From contig NC_083704.1 in NCBI RefSeq assembly GCF_033118175.1, forward strand, positions 53,532,501 through 53,596,500: a DNA stretch of 64,000 nt. The letters run 5' to 3'. This DNA comes from Dama dama. Its lineage: Eukaryota; Chordata; Mammalia; Artiodactyla; Cervidae. A program made the translations under genes and the position numbers. Positions 63,939-64,000 of the stretch are shown here, piece by piece (the stretch's first letter is position 1; every line of letters begins with the position of its first letter). The notes under the pieces are model-generated. The model was not told the DNA's origin. It searched no databases and was given only the letters and a program-made list of their open reading frames with translations.

Positions 63939-64000
63939 GGGCTTCCTGGGTAGCTCAGTGGTAAAGAACCTGCCTGCCAATGCCGGAGATGCAAAAGATG
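63939..64000 (+). mobile_element. Bov-tA SINE, cut by window end
   Basis: GGGCTTCCTGGGTAGCTCAG then TGGTAAAGAACCTGCCTGCC, the SINE 5' end. Continues beyond the window. Confidence 0.85.

Overview
This is a stretch of nuclear genome from a ruminant, most likely a bovid. Bov-tA tRNA-derived SINEs, an antisense BovB retrotransposon and L1_BT-type 3' ends are present; these are ruminant lineage markers. I cannot separate cattle from sheep, goat or other bovids. The gene order, DCAF1 convergent with RBM15B, then MANF and DOCK3, matches the block I know from human 3p21. All four genes look intact where they are visible.

Layout. Positions 1-43955 hold the 3' part of DCAF1 (VPRBP) on the + strand: 19 exons encoding the last 1381 residues plus the stop. 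The first ~126 residues lie upstream of the window. Exon phases agree at every junction. The introns are AT-rich and full of repeats, including a ~3 kb antisense BovB block, old L1 fragments, a Tigger1-type element, SINEs and a composite CA minisatellite. Positions 43890-50610 hold RBM15B on the - strand: one intronless 894-codon ORF with a long 3' UTR that runs up to, and probably overlaps, the 3' end of DCAF1. Positions 52725-56465 hold MANF on the - strand, with four coding exons (179 aa) and a CpG-rich promoter carrying an ER-stress element. Positions 57560-64000 hold the 3' end of DOCK3 on the - strand: the last three coding exons and a long 3' UTR. Base composition changes visibly near 43-44 kb, from AT-rich with large introns to GC-rich and compact.

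Functionally this is a housekeeping and neuronal cluster, not an operon. DCAF1 is the substrate receptor of CUL4-DDB1 ubiquitin ligase. RBM15B is a SPEN-family RNA-binding protein in the m6A writer complex. MANF is an ER-resident, secreted stress protein. DOCK3 is a neuronal Rac exchange factor.

The observations most worth a second look are: a minor-spliceosome (U12-type) intron splitting the two DDB1-contact motifs of DCAF1; two tiny 3'-truncated U6 snRNA insertions with exact target-site duplications; a 106-bp insertion in BovB that looks copied from sequence 0.8 kb away; opposed poly(A) signals 18 bp apart between DCAF1 and RBM15B; a poly-proline upstream ORF overlapping a YY1 site in the RBM15B leader; and a duplicated CACGTGAC promoter module. 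I see no novel multi-gene system. Database searches, RNA data and repeat masking were not available.
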